NCBI RefSeq assembly: GCF_000182925.2
Contig: NC_026503.1
Location: 1,674,001 to 1,738,000 of the forward strand
Reading direction: 5' to 3'
DNA: 64,000 nt
Origin: Neurospora crassa OR74A
Lineage: Eukaryota; Ascomycota; Sordariomycetes; Sordariales; Sordariaceae
Each line of letters starts with the position of its first letter. The stretch's first letter is position 1. The notes under the pieces are model-generated. The model ran no database searches. It saw nothing but the letters and a program-made list of their open reading frames with translations, and was not told where the DNA came from. This document shows, piece after piece, positions 1 to 11,054 of the stretch. Both the position numbers and the translations under genes were made by a program.

Positions 1-322
1 GACAACCCGGGGCGGGCCCCTCCTTCCCAGGATCCAAATCAAGTCTGCAACAAAGACGTCAGCGGCCTCGCGAAGCAATGAGGTAAGAGGCCAGCCTTGT
101 AATCGAAAGGGTCCGTCGTGTACCCCCACTCTGATCAAGAATAAAATAGCAAACAGTTTCACTTCTTTCCCTTCCGCCTACCACGTCTATTCTATTCTCA
201 ACTACCAAAGTTCTTTACACCTGATACCGATTCTCGAGATACCCATCTGTTGACTTTCCACGAGAAAGAAAGAAGAAAAAGTAAAGCACAACGCCAATCC
301 TTGATACCCACCTTAGCCCATC
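1..322 (+). promoter_or_regulatory. Promoter and 5' leader of the gene at 323
   Basis: There is no ORF of note here. A TATA-like ATAAAAT lies near 141-147. It is followed by a pyrimidine-rich stretch at about 158-215 that resembles the transcription start region of many Neurospora genes. The remaining 100 bases before the ATG look like a 5' leader. This is inferred from composition only. Confidence 0.4.
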
Positions 323-1662
323 ATGGAGACCGTCAACAAGGTCGCCAGCTCTGCTGCCACCACTGCTAGCAACGTTGCCGTTGAAGCTTCCAACCTCGCC
401 GTGGAAGCTTCTAACCTCGCCGCCCAGGCCTCCAAGGCAGCCGTGGACGCCGTTTATGGAACTGGCCAGTCCCATGAGGAGCCTATCTCGGGCAAGATGG
501 GCGATGTCTCCAAGGGGGAGCCCTACGATGCTGGTAACATGGGTGAGTGCGTCTTGAGACATGGTTTACTCTTGACTTGATCCTGACACGCTTGTGTTCT
601 AGAACCCAGCCAAAGTACCGGCGTGGCTGTCGGCGAGAAGATGGTCCCCGATCGTACCGTCGCCCAGGACGCTGCTGGCCCTGTGAAGAAGGACGGAACT
701 GAGCCCAAGCCAGCGAACTTGGTCAAGGTACCAGAGGCTGAGAAGGACCACAGCCCACCAACCGTCAACTCTAGGATTGACAACCACTACAACATCCCTG
801 AGCACTCTACTGTCAACCCCAAGACCAACGCGTTCCAGGGCCCCGATAGTATTACTCCCAAGATTGACTCTCACTACAACGTCGCTGCGCCCAAGACCGC
901 CGCTATCAAGCCCCTTGACAGCAACACTTCGTTTCCCACGACCACCACCCACACGGCTGACGCTCCCGAGCCCCTGAACGATACCTTCTCGTCCCACAGG
1001 AACATTCCGGCCGAGCAGTCCACTACCTTTCAGGATCAGAGCTCCTCCAAGCACGACGTACCCAAGGTCAACCCAGCCGCTACTCGGGGTTCGTCTCTTC
1101 ACCCTGGCGACAGTACTCAGGCCCAGAACGATATTCGTTCCCCGAATGATCCTTCTACGCACCCCACTCATGTAAAGTCGAGGGAGAACGTCGATGACCG
1201 TGATGGTGGCTTGGATGCCGACGAGAACCCCAACAAGAGCCTTGGCTCTGGCCCCAAGTCTCTAGGAGAAGTTGCCAAGCAGCATGGCGGAGATGCCGGC
1301 AAGGCCGAGGACGGAGGTGTCAAGGAGCCCCAGAACAACGCCCCCAAGGAGGAGCAGGCTAAACCGGAGTCGCATCCTATCCACCATGCTACTGGCTTTC
1401 AGGCAGATGGCGGCGACTTTGATGCGGCGGCACCTGGAGCTGGTGTCGACGCTGATCGTAAGTGAATCTCCTGAATTTAGCATTTCCAACCGAGTTACTG
1501 ACAATGTTATCATCAGGCATTCTCGAGTCAAAGGGAATCCACAGGGATGACGCTAATGGCTCCCTCGTTGGTAACACCGAAGCCCTTGAACATGACCAGA
1601 ACGGACATAAGGACAAGACCAGCTTGAAGCAGAAGATCAAGGACAAGCTGCACAAGCACTAA
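323..1662 (+). CDS. Disordered hydrophilic protein with N-terminal Ala-rich helical repeats, 3 exons, 406 aa
   Basis: The gene joins 323-542, 603-1457 and 1517-1662. Both introns have good ends (GTGAGT..TAG, GTAAGT..CAG) and the frame is kept across them. The N-terminus (about residues 5-45) is an Ala-rich amphipathic stretch with near-perfect seven-residue repeats of the type NLAVEAS, resembling LEA or apolipoprotein-like helices. Residues of about 75-370 are rich in Pro, Asn, Asp, Lys and Ser, with no Cys and no hydrophobic core, so this part is probably disordered; it contains a repeated D(N/S)HYN(I/V) motif. The C-terminus is strongly basic (LKQKIKDKLHKH), a tail style seen in small fungal stress-associated proteins. 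No enzyme motif, signal peptide or membrane segment is visible. A stress or desiccation-protectant role is a guess from composition; the function is unknown. The start is the first ATG after a CT-rich leader. Confidence 0.8.
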
Positions 1663-2223
1663 GCTGCATGGGGCCTCCTTACATTGTTCTTTTCCTTTTG
1701 ACTGCGCACGATATCCCTTTCTTTTGTCTGCAGTGTTACGACGTAATGATGGCCAAAATGTTTTTGGGAAGCTTCGGTAGAACAGTCCTTGATGGACAGC
1801 ATGGGTTGATTTGTTAGTCCACGCAATGTCGGTTACTTCGATTATTCAATGACCATATCGATTAAAGACCTTCTTTTCGTGATGTTCCCTGGTTGTAATA
1901 TTCTCGCGCTCTAAATGGCAGTTGGAGCATTCCACATACCGAAATGTCAAAAGCAGGGACCAATCCAACTTCGATTGATGTTGCTGGCCTAGAGTCTTGG
2001 CTGGTGTGTACCTTCCACACTTGAGGGACAAAAAAACAAAAACAAAAAAAAACGATGTCCGAAACAAGTCGCTCACCACACAAACTCTTCATTATTGATT
2101 GACCTTTTCTTTCCCATTCCGCATTCAAAGATGTGAAAACAATAGCACAGTGAATATAAAAAGGACCAAATCAGAACAGCAGACATTCGGCGATAAAGGG
2201 TTGAAATAAGAGGCAAAAATGGC
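1663..2223. other. Intergenic, 3' region of the gene at 323
   Basis: No gene is seen. The stretch holds the presumed 3' UTR of the upstream gene and an A-rich tract at about 2029-2052. It runs up to the Pol III terminator of the tRNA on the opposite strand. Confidence 0.5.
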
Positions 2224-2228
2224 AAAAA
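2224..2228 (-). terminator. Pol III terminator of tRNA-Ile
   Basis: Read on the minus strand, a run of five T starts three bases after the discriminator base of the tRNA. This is the normal RNA polymerase III stop signal. Confidence 0.75.
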
Positions 2229-2231
2229 GAT

Positions 2232-2327
2232 TGCCCAATAACAGGATTGAACTGTTGACCTTCGCATGGACTTGATATCTCGGAGAAGATATTAGTACGA
2301 CGCTCTAACCAGCTGAGCTAATCGGGC
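2232..2327 (-). tRNA. tRNA-Ile (anticodon AAU) with a 22-nt intron
   Basis: On the minus strand the acceptor arms GCCCGAT and ATTGGGC pair with one G-U. The D arm reads GCTCAGCTGGTTAGAGC. The anticodon stem TCGTA pairs with TGCGA, and the T arm is AACAG-TTCAATC-CTGTT. The loop CTAATA puts AAT at positions 34-36 (2293-2291). A 22-nt intron (2289-2268) sits directly after position 37, the canonical place for nuclear tRNA introns. The spliced tRNA is 74 nt including discriminator A (2232). The anticodon decodes AUU/AUC after A34 is converted to inosine. A and B boxes are intact and a TTTTT terminator follows, so the gene looks functional. Confidence 0.93.
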
Positions 2328-4138
2328 TTTGTTAGGCAAAGGGCAAGGTTGATGGAACTATGTATCCAAACTCAGACATCAGGTACCCTCCGTAGTGGAT
2401 GAGGTATGGGTTGGGGGAAGGTATCACTCTAGTTCTCAGTGGTTTGGGAAGTGACGGAAATGTTTTCGCCTTCTTACCTCTGAGGGTTGTAAGGAGTAAT
2501 GAAGCGCAAAGTGAGAGATGACTGAAGGTCTGGAATTGGACGAAAGTGTTTGCTTTCGCGGAGTGTCGACGTTCTATTCTGGTCTATCGCTGGTGTCAGC
2601 GATTACGCTCTGTTACGAAACCGTCCTGCACGGCGGCGGTGTATCTCTTGATATCACCGTATTGTAACGTACTGGTCAACGTCTCTTCAACATCACCAGT
2701 AAAAGTAGGCTTCATCCAGCAACATCCTCGCGATCAAAACCGTTAATGTAACCGCCGAACCTCCAAGAATTTCCGGTGCCTCTCAAAAAGGAAAGCTACA
2801 TAGGAGCTAACTAACCACTTTAATGACTGACTATCAAACCTCAAGTCCCAATTTTTGTCCAACCGGACAGTCTCCACTTACTTGCCTCAAGCGGCGAAAA
2901 GACATCAGGTAGTATCGAGTGGGCCGGTCGGTCTCCCTTCAGACCTTATACCTACCAACACCAACATCAAGGTCAAGCAAGGTAACCTTCAACTTGGGCA
3001 ACGGAACATCACCAACTTGAACTAAATGCTTATAAGGTCTCGTGGGTCTGTCTCTTTTCTCCACTGTAATGCTCATGGATGATAGATAACCAACGGTCAC
3101 CAAGGGTTGGACCCCGTCGATGCGAAGATTTTTTTTTTTTTTTTGCTGTTGATGGTGATGCTGTCAGTTTTGAGCAGCAGCAGCAGCACTTTGTTCGAAT
3201 CACTCAGGGCATATTTCAGATGCTTTGCCGCCTACTTGCGCCGTTGGCTTTTGAATGTCGTAGTCTACTCCGGTCGTTCTTTTTTGCTGCCTTATGTTAT
3301 TCACATCATGCGACGTGTCCGTTCCTGCCTGCCGTGGCATTTGGCGAGTTGCCCCTGGAATATGTTAATCGAGGCGCGCCGACTGCTGTGTAACTGCTTT
3401 CGGCGCGGTGTACTCGTTGCGTTGGGTTGGTTCTGTCTCGGTTCTTTGAAAACTGATTCCTTAACAGCCCAAAGTCCTCAAGGACACACCTGCTATTCCA
3501 TGGATGATCTTTGTCACTCACCTTACGTCGCGGCGGTTGTTGGTGCATCTCATGTCGTCTATTGAGGTCTTTACAGCCTGCGCGTCATATCGTCGTCTTC
3601 GTCTCTCGTCTCTTTGGCATAAGGGTGATGTTGGTTACGATACATACTCCTTCGCCGATGCCCTTGAGGATGTTGTTTCTTTCTTTCTTTTGAAATGGGC
3701 GGATGTTCACGATGTCGGGGCAATCTTTGCGCGTGCACTGAGTCCTCGTCGGTGTCGGTGTCGGTTGGTCCTGAGAAGTTCATTGAGCCTTCGAGTTCTT
3801 TGTATTCGACTGCATGATGGCAGCGCTCTGGAAGGTCGTTGGTCTGGAGATAGCTTCAGCGAGAAGGATGAAGAGCTGAGATGACTGAATATAAATGGTC
3901 GTGGCTCGGCCTGTGGTTGAGGAAGAACATCTCAGCATCACCATCGCCATCTTCACTCGATCATCAAGCACCTTCATCAGCATCATTATCAGTCAGCATC
4001 AGCAACCAACGCATCAACTCCCCTTCAGCATCAAAACAAGCCTTTGATAGACTATCTGCTATCTTTACTGCTTTGACTCCCCTTTGCGCTTTTTGCTAGC
4101 CAGACCCCTTTCCGTGTCACCTATTCAAGCGTACGACA
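2328..4138. other. Intergenic region and leader of the gene at 4139
   Basis: No convincing coding gene is present; short ORFs here overlap each other in several frames and show no coding character. A T16-18 tract lies near 3128-3144. The last 200 bases (about 3920-4138) are rich in CA, CT and CATCA motifs without G runs, typical of a fungal 5' leader for the plus-strand gene that follows. Confidence 0.5.
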
Positions 4139-5230
4139 ATGTCAGAACAAGAGAGACCAAGAACCGCCGGTCGGGAGCCCTATGAACGCCACCAACGCAG
4201 TAAAAGTTCTCTCGTTCGGTTTGAGAATGGCGTTCCCGTCAACAAGTGTGATGCCGATGGCAAGCCCATCGCCCCATCAGCTGCATGGGAAAAATTCATG
4301 GCCGAAACACCAGAAGCGTCCAAAGTTAATTGGAATGCCGAGGCATCTTTTCCTCTGCCTGATAAGTTGAGAAACCCCCACAAGCGAAACAGGTCGTCGG
4401 AGTCGAGGCCGGAAGACGTTCCCACAAAGAAACAAAGGAAGGTATCACTCCAATCACTTGCGGGCTCCATCCGGAAGATCTACAGGCGTGAGTCGCCAAT
4501 CGATAGAACTCTTTGGGAACCCAGCGACTATGTGGTGGAGACGAACCACCTCTTTGATCGGACGGTTGCTGTGATCAGCGAGTTCCGTTACCCAAATCTC
4601 CAGGAGCACCCGGCGTATGGGCATGCGTATTGCGTGGCTGAGTTAGAGTACATCAGTAAATTGGCTGTGATTCACGATGGCTTGTATGGACCTCCAAAGG
4701 AGCGGGACATTCTGAGACAGATGGAGCTCAACGACGAAGTCTACAGGAAAGAAGGAGGGGTCCAGGAGAAGGCGGTAGCTTTCTACAACGTGTTTTTGAA
4801 GGGTAAGTCACCTATCCATCCCTGAAAGACTCTCTCAGTGGTGTGCACAGTATTCTTGGGAGTGTGAGCGTTGCTGACTAGGACTACTGTGCCAGCTTTC
4901 AACCAATTTGTTGAGTACATACTACTCTTCGACGCGGATATGACTGAGGACATACTACGGTTCAACACGGATATGCCAGATGATTCCATTTCTAAGGATG
5001 TCGAAAAGGGAATTCCATTCTGGGATAAATTTGCAGACAAACTGGATAACATGGGCGATGAACTCAGTGCTTTGGCGGAAGCAGTCCAGAAATTCAAAGG
5101 CGAAGTCCCTCCACTCCCCAAACCCGAAGAAGCGAAAAAGAAGGATCATGACAGTCCCTCGACCGAAGAATGGGGGGAACCTGGACCAGCTTACAAGGAT
5201 GGCCGCCCGCAAGGCGTTACTTCCGACTAG
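4139..5230 (+). CDS. Unrecognised basic nuclear-type protein, 2 exons, 332 aa
   Basis: The gene joins 4139-4802 and 4896-5230. The 93-nt intron has a GTAAGT donor, a GCTGAC branch site and a CAG acceptor, and splicing continues the frame (..LK-AFNQF..). The first 120 residues are hydrophilic with basic clusters (NPHKRNRS, PTKKQRK, RKIYRRE) that could act as a nuclear localisation signal. Residues of about 125-280 look folded and helical, with aromatic and acidic residues (YVVETNHLFDRTV, AYCVAELEYISKLAV). The C-terminal 45 residues are Pro/Glu/Lys-rich and probably disordered. No membrane segment, signal peptide or catalytic motif is visible and I do not recognise the family. Good splice signals and consistent coding character argue for a real, probably lineage-restricted gene. 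Confidence 0.75.
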
Positions 5231-5411
5231 AATACCACGGCCCTGTAACGACACATCAGTTCTCGGTGTTTTTTCTAGAGCGGATCTAGTCTCCAACAAA
5301 GCCCTGGCGGGTGAGCTGGCACCATGTCACATGTTGAGGATGGATCCGATCATACTCAATTCTGACTTTTGGTACTTGGCCTCTGTTCTGTCTTTTGTTT
5401 TTTTTTTTTTC

Positions 5412-5451
<40 letters not shown>

Positions 5452-6147
5452 CGGGTTGGGATGCATTCAGGAAACGTCATCAGGAGAGTACAACTGCGAG
5501 TCGCTGGACTTTGCTTTTTATAGGCTGGATATTACTGGGTGAGGGTTCATCATACAATCGTTACGGGCGGAAATTGCTGGAGCAAATAACTTGAAGAAAC
5601 AGAGGCTTGCGGGCAGGTCTTTGAAGAAAACTGGGTGATTGATCAGATAGTTTGTTGTTAGTTACCTAGTCTCTCTCCTTTCCTTTGATGGAGGGAGGGA
5701 ACTGAAGACTAATAAACTTGATTCACCCTCCATGTTTTAATATTGAATGTTCTCTGGGACTTTGGTTTCTTGAGTTATCTGACCCAAGGCAATGAATATA
5801 GTCCCGGTTGCCAGCTCACCGTTACGCAGCGGCCATATATATCCCTGCGCCAATCCCTCGTGATGCTCATGAGTAACAGGTTTTGTACCTTATGATTTCA
5901 AGCTTGATGCTTTCTTCTCTTGGTTCTTATATTCAAGCCGTACACTACAAGCCGTTTCTTTACTTCGTGTAACCAACCCCATCCATTACAGTTAGAACAT
6001 TTTTATACACAAACCCACCCAACCTAATCACCCAACACCCAATTAACCATTCTATATATGCCAACAGTATAATTATGCAAACATATCAACATCAACATGA
6101 ACATTCACTTCATTTTTTTCTTTTCGTTTTTTTCCCTTTCTTATAGA
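5231..6147. other. Convergent 3' region between the 4139 gene and gpi13
   Basis: No gene is seen. This interval holds the 3' UTRs of two converging genes and the long oligo-T tract at 5398-5451. Confidence 0.5.
5398..5451. repeat. Oligo(dT) tract, T13 - CAC - T38
   Basis: A run of 13 T (5398-5410), the interruption CAC, then 38 consecutive T (5414-5451). It lies just past the stop codon of the 4139 gene. It is a mononucleotide microsatellite and likely to be length-polymorphic or imprecise in the assembly. In the other orientation it could be a retroposed poly(A), but no target duplication was seen. Confidence 0.9.
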
Positions 6148-9100
6148 TCAATCAGCCCACCCGAAAACCTCCGCCACACTCATCATATTCACCCTCACAC
6201 CTGTCAACCCCACCACCACGGCAACCACATCTACCACCAAAAGCGTCACGGCCGCCGTCATGAACCTAGGACTAAACACCCGATAAAGCATCAAGTGTCT
6301 GCGCAAATGCCCGGCCCACATCATGGTCGCCAACGCCTGGGTGGCATAAAACGCCACGAAAACGCCGAGCGCTCTGCTCACGCTTCCCAAGATGCCTCTT
6401 CTCTTGGGACCGCTCTTCCAGAGGACGAGCATGGGGACCAAGATGGTAGCGAGGATTTGGCCCGCAAAGGTGTTGAGAATGACCAAGAGGGGCGACCAGG
6501 GGTATTTGATGCTGTAAAGCGGGATGAAGGCACTGTCCCACTGAATGGAAGACAGAACTGCCTGATGGCCGGTCTTGAAAAAGGCATTTTGGCCGAGCAG
6601 GGCGAGCATGACGGGGCCGATGGGGTTGGAGCCGATCGGGAGGTTGAGCAAATCGAGGATCTCGAGGAGGGAGAGGGACTGCCAGAGGGTCAGGGCCAAA
6701 GCGCCGGCGCCCATGGGTTTGGTGAGGAGGAAGAGGGCGACAAAGAAGTTCAAGGGCAGGAGGAGGTAGCGAGCGCCGTGGGCGTTGCCGTAGCCTAGGA
6801 CGGTGACCTGGGCGGTTTGCGCGCCGGGGATGGCAGCGAGAGGGTCGGCGGCGGTTTTGGGAGTGCGGAGAGCGCTGGTGATGATGGAGATGCAGGGAGG
6901 AGCCCAGACAAAAGCGGTGGAGCCAGCAACGAGGGCGAGACTGAGGATCATTTGCGCGGTGTAGACGGAGAGGGTCTTGAGGGCCTTGTCTGGGAGAGGG
7001 GGCAGGGAGGAGAGGGTGTCAGAGGCCGAGGAGGGGAGGTAGGAGGAAAGGGAGGAGAGCGAGGAGAGCCAGTTGCCGTTGTCAGCGGCGTCGAGGACCC
7101 AGTAAATGGCCGAGAAGAAAAGGCCGGCGCGGAAGACGTAACCGATCCAGGTCGGGGCGAGACCCTCGTATGATTTGGACGGCGCGAGGTAGGCTTTGAT
7201 GATGGAAGGGAGGATGATGGCGGCGATGAAGGGGATGGCCAACTGCCAGGGGGCCGAGGTCGAGGAGGTGGCGCTAGCGTAATAGGTCGACGTGCAGTAC
7301 GGCATCTGCTCCTCGCGGCAGAGCTTGGAGAAGGAGGCGAGCCGGCCCAGCAGAACGAAGAGGACGGAGTGATAGATGGTCATGAAGCGGTCCGGAAGCG
7401 ACTCCATGCGGAACGCCGAGAAGGCCGTAACAAGACCAAAAGTGGTCATCATGAAGAGCTGGATCGAATCCTCCCAGATGGTGTATGAGTTGGAGGCGAA
7501 GCCGATAGACTGGCTGATGGTAAAGACCACGGCCATCCAGCCCCAGAGAGTCGTGGGGAGGACGTTGAAGCTGGGTCCCTCTGCATCGTACAGAGCGACC
7601 AAGACGGTTGCGGCGCTGGTGAGCGCGCCGACGGCCGAACCGCGATACCAATCACCATTGCCAGACAGATAGGATTGCAGAAGTCCGCCGAAGACGCCAG
7701 GAAGAGCTCCCAACATGGCGGCACGGAACAGACGCTTCTCAAGGCTTTGGCCTTCGTCAGCGGTGATACCCTGTAGCTCCAGGCTCTTCTCGGCATGGTC
7801 AAGCTCGGAGTCTTCAATCACCAAGACGTCGTCATCTTCGGTACGCTTGTTAATGTAGACAAGAAGAGCAATGACGCTGGAGGCCATGATGCTAATGCCA
7901 ATGACCATGTTCTTGACATCGAACCTGGCCCAGAGGCTCTTGGAATAATCCAGGGTTTCCCTCTGATACTCAGCATAGGCCAAGAACACAGGCTCCCAGC
8001 TATGGCCCTTCTTGACCTTGCTCTTGGGAACCAGAGCCTCAGCCTTATCCCACAAATCAGCGGGCGACCCAGGGGTCGTAGCCTGCTCGATTCCGCGGGC
8101 AGAGAAGTACGACGTCTGGTAACGCTTGATGCCAGCGGCAGCCATGCGCTCCGCGGCAGCCAGCCTGTCCCAGGCAGTGCCACGAGGACCAACAAAGGCC
8201 TCCTCGATCGGGTGACCCAAGTTATTGTAAGGGATGGGAATACCCATGAGCAGCGCCAGAGTTGGGACGAGGTCGATCTGGTTGGCCGGGCGAGTCTTGG
8301 CGGTAGCCGGGGGAGTGACATACTCGGGCTTGGTTCTGCCAAACACAGGCTTGGGGGAATACATCCACAGAGCAGCCTCGACCTCGTCCTCGCTTTCGCC
8401 GCCGTGGTCTCCCTTGCTGTCCATACCATGGTCACCCATAACAATCAACAGAGTGTCATCGTCAATGTTGGACGCCAGATCCTTGATGAACGTGTTCATC
8501 TGCTGCAGCTTCTTGGCCATCTCGGGGTGGTCAGGTCCATAGCGGTGGCCGGCGTGATCAACACCGAGAAGATGCGCAACAACGACGTCCCAATCGCCCT
8601 TGCGCTTCATCAAGGGGAAGATGTGCTCGATAACGCCGTTGTCAACCGTATGCAAGTCCCATACATTGAAGCTGTCGTAGGCCCGGCTCAGATTGGCCTG
8701 GAAGTAGCCCGGGAAAAGCGACTCCCACGTGTCGTCTCCAAGGTGTACAATACGCTTGCCGGCGTCCCGGAGCTGCATAAGCAGGTTGTCCTCCTCGATG
8801 GCGGTACCAGCAAAGCTGCTGCCCACATCCACAAAGGTGGGCAAAGTGCCGGTAGTCAGGCCCTTGAGCCTCTGCAATGTTGTAGTCGGGGGATCGGCGA
8901 TGAACGGCCTGAGCACGGCGTTGTTGGGTGAGGTCAGGGCAGTATCGTACATGAAGGGGAACGCATTGTGAAAGGGAGCGTCGTCCTTGATGGGCACGGT
9001 AAAGTCGTAGCGCAGCGCATCGATCACGACAACCACGGCTCGCTCAAAGGTCTTGGGGTGCCAGCAGCCTCCGTCCACTGTTCCCTTGCCCTTCCAGTTG

Positions 9101-9516
9101 GGCAGAATGTCCACGACTCCGTTGGTGCTAGTATTCAGAGTCGGCGGCGCGTCGCACACTGACTTCTCGTCCAGCATCAGACGGGTCAGGAGGAAGCCGC
9201 TGGTGAAGTAGGCAATGCCGGCAACGTGGATCAACAGCAGCCAGACCCAGAAGCCGACGGTCCACAGCCAGCGAGCCTCAAAGTTGGACTTGCGCCGGGC
9301 CTCGAGGGCTGTGCGTTGCTTGTCGGCCAGACTGACGCGGTCCTTCTCGATGGCTTCACCTCCTGCCGCTTTCGCTACTCCAGCCGTTCGTGCCTTTGCC
9401 GCATCTTGCGCTGCCTTGGCACGCTTTGCGGCGGCGAACTTGGCAGCAATTGCTTGGTATTCCGTCTGCGACTGCGGCGGGGGGTTCTTCGATGTCGGTT
9501 TTGTCGGCGGCGGCAT
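6148..9516 (-). CDS. gpi13: GPI ethanolamine phosphate transferase 3 (Gpi13/PIG-O), 1122 aa
   Basis: This ER membrane enzyme transfers ethanolamine phosphate from phosphatidylethanolamine to the third mannose of the GPI precursor; that phosphate is later used to link the protein. The gene is a single exon with a cytosolic Lys/Ala-rich tail (residues 1-80) and a first membrane segment at about 83-112. The lumenal alkaline-phosphatase-fold domain has VVVVIDALRYDF (metal ligand D166), the PPTTTLQRLKG nucleophile region (T211-213), VDHAGHR (D320, H321, H324) and MGDHGM (D362, H363) followed by HGGESEDE. The C-terminal half is a run of about a dozen hydrophobic segments. IDALRYDF is the PIG-O type of this motif, unlike Mcd4 (GDGLRAD) or Gpi7 (DGLRDDF). 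Length and layout fit fungal Gpi13. The start at 9516 is the first in-frame ATG before a Pro-rich tail. All metal-site residues are present. Confidence 0.95.
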   Translation of the reverse strand: MPPPTKPTSKNPPPQSQTEYQAIAAKFAAAKRAKAAQDAAKARTAGVAKAAGGEAIEKDRVSLADKQRTALEARRKSNFEARWLWTVGFWVWLLLIHVAGIAYFTSGFLLTRLMLDEKSVCDAPPTLNTSTNGVVDILPNWKGKGTVDGGCWHPKTFERAVVVVIDALRYDFTVPIKDDAPFHNAFPFMYDTALTSPNNAVLRPFIADPPTTTLQRLKGLTTGTLPTFVDVGSSFAGTAIEEDNLLMQLRDAGKRIVHLGDDTWESLFPGYFQANLSRAYDSFNVWDLHTVDNGVIEHIFPLMKRKGDWDVVVAHLLGVDHAGHRYGPDHPEMAKKLQQMNTFIKDLASNIDDDTLLIVMGDHGMDSKGDHGGESEDEVEAALWMYSPKPVFGRTKPEYVTPPATAKTRPANQIDLVPTLALLMGIPIPYNNLGHPIEEAFVGPRGTAWDRLAAAERMAAAGIKRYQTSYFSARGIEQATTPGSPADLWDKAEALVPKSKVKKGHSWEPVFLAYAEYQRETLDYSKSLWARFDVKNMVIGISIMASSVIALLVYINKRTEDDDVLVIEDSELDHAEKSLELQGITADEGQSLEKRLFRAAMLGALPGVFGGLLQSYLSGNGDWYRGSAVGALTSAATVLVALYDAEGPSFNVLPTTLWGWMAVVFTISQSIGFASNSYTIWEDSIQLFMMTTFGLVTAFSAFRMESLPDRFMTIYHSVLFVLLGRLASFSKLCREEQMPYCTSTYYASATSSTSAPWQLAIPFIAAIILPSIIKAYLAPSKSYEGLAPTWIGYVFRAGLFFSAIYWVLDAADNGNWLSSLSSLSSYLPSSASDTLSSLPPLPDKALKTLSVYTAQMILSLALVAGSTAFVWAPPCISIITSALRTPKTAADPLAAIPGAQTAQVTVLGYGNAHGARYLLLPLNFFVALFLLTKPMGAGALALTLWQSLSLLEILDLLNLPIGSNPIGPVMLALLGQNAFFKTGHQAVLSSIQWDSAFIPLYSIKYPWSPLLVILNTFAGQILATILVPMLVLWKSGPKRRGILGSVSRALGVFVAFYATQALATMMWAGHLRRHLMLYRVFSPRFMTAAVTLLVVDVVAVVVGLTGVRVNMMSVAEVFGWAD

Positions 9517-11054
9517 CGTGGCGGCGAACGGAGAGGGATCGACTCGGAAGCCCGGGGAAGGAGGAACGCGTGAGGGACCACCACAGAGTTGTAGTCTGCG
9601 GGATTCTTGTCCGGTCCAAATAAAGGGAAAAATAGCGAGGATGATGTCGGCACGAGCGAGGGATTAAGTCCCACGTCCCGGCCGGTGGTGGTAAGGCCGC
9701 AAAAGAGTGTCGGTGTCGGTTATCACACTGCCGACTGCGTTGGGGATTGTGGGGTTGTTTGGGGAAATGCCAATGGATCAAAGAGACGAACGTGGAGCCG
9801 TCGATGATGAGATGCAGGAAGCTCCAATCACGAGAGATATGTATGGTGGAAATAAGCGTGTGTGTTCACGACATAAAAAGGACGAACGCGTCCATTGCTT
9901 TTGTGGAACAAAGCTGAAAAGTTCCATCAATTGCATAAATTAGGTATCCAGGTCTCCTTCAGAAGCTTGAAGCATTCTGGAATCCAAATGTCAATCCCGT
10001 CACGGTCTTGACTTGTGCTGCGACAATTTCCCCACACTTCACCGGCCGACGCCTTTGCGAGTCGTGAGGTCGTTCCCGAAGGCGGGCATGTGTTAGCATC
10101 ACAGCCTCAACCCTAACCCTCCAATGCTTCCATCCTGTCTGGTGATCGGTCCCTGGCCGTGCAGGATCTGTTGGGTCGAGCCAAAGGAAGAAAAAAAAAA
10201 AAAAAAAAAAAAAAAAACCATGGAAGAAGCTGTCATCAGATGTTTCAGCTTGATCAAAGTCTGTCTTTTGCGGAGGCAGAGTAGGGTATATTTAATGAAA
10301 GGCCGTCCGGGTCGGATGAAAAACTATATACAAGAAAAATGAGAACCCTCCATGGCTGCCGTTTTGTGAGCCCTTTTTTCTTTTTAGTGGTCCTGATCTT
10401 AATATCATCTCTATGGTGGTTAAACAAAGGAGACGTTAACAAACTCGGCCAAGTGACAGAGCTTCGAATAGAAATTACACAATACTAGAATAGCGATGAT
10501 GCATGCACAAGGCAAAAAAAAAAAAAGAGGTAGCCATGTCAACCACTCTTTCCAACTTCTCGCTTTCCCAATGACAAAATACGTCGCAATTGAAACTACC
10601 CGCTTTCTTTTCCCACAAGATCCATCAACAGAGAACCTCCCAAGTCAAGAGTGCGGAGCCCAAGTTGCGGCGTGGCTAATATGTGCACAATGTACAGGGG
10701 CACCCAGGAGAACCAACATGTGCTGTGATGCTTCAGGCCTGCCTCTCCCCTGATGTCTTGTCCCATCTCTTTCGAACGCCCCTCTGGCGGGCAAGCCTCG
10801 TCCAGCGCGCGGAATCAGACCTTGTTCCCTTTTTGAAATGTAGAAAGAAGTAAACAGCTCTCGCCGTGCGGTAGTGTCCTATGTTTCCTGTACACGCCTT
10901 GAAACTCCGAAACTTGAAAAAGTCATCAATGCAACAGCGAACCCCAACAGAAGCCTCATGTGCCGAAAAGAAAGAAAGGAGCACAGCAAGCTCTTCAATT
11001 TGCCAGGTCGGTCTTGTTTCTTTTTCATCAACTTGTGCCGTTTATATCTACACT
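9517..11054. other. Intergenic: gpi13 promoter and 3' region of the 11055 gene
   Basis: No gene is seen. The first few hundred bases should carry the gpi13 promoter and leader on the minus strand. An A27 tract occupies 10191-10217 and a shorter A run lies near 10514-10525. An eight-base Puf3-type consensus, TGTATATA, occurs on the minus strand at 10332-10325, about 720 bases past the stop of the 11055 gene; whether it is inside that 3' UTR is unknown. Confidence 0.45.

Noticed and set aside
7795-8931. 378-codon plus-strand ORF opposite gpi13
   Set aside because: It lies wholly inside the gpi13 coding region, has no splice or promoter context of its own, and reads as a shadow of a biased coding strand.
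10109-10120. Two telomere-type CCCTAA units
   Set aside because: Only two units, with no array or subtelomeric context, so chance is sufficient.
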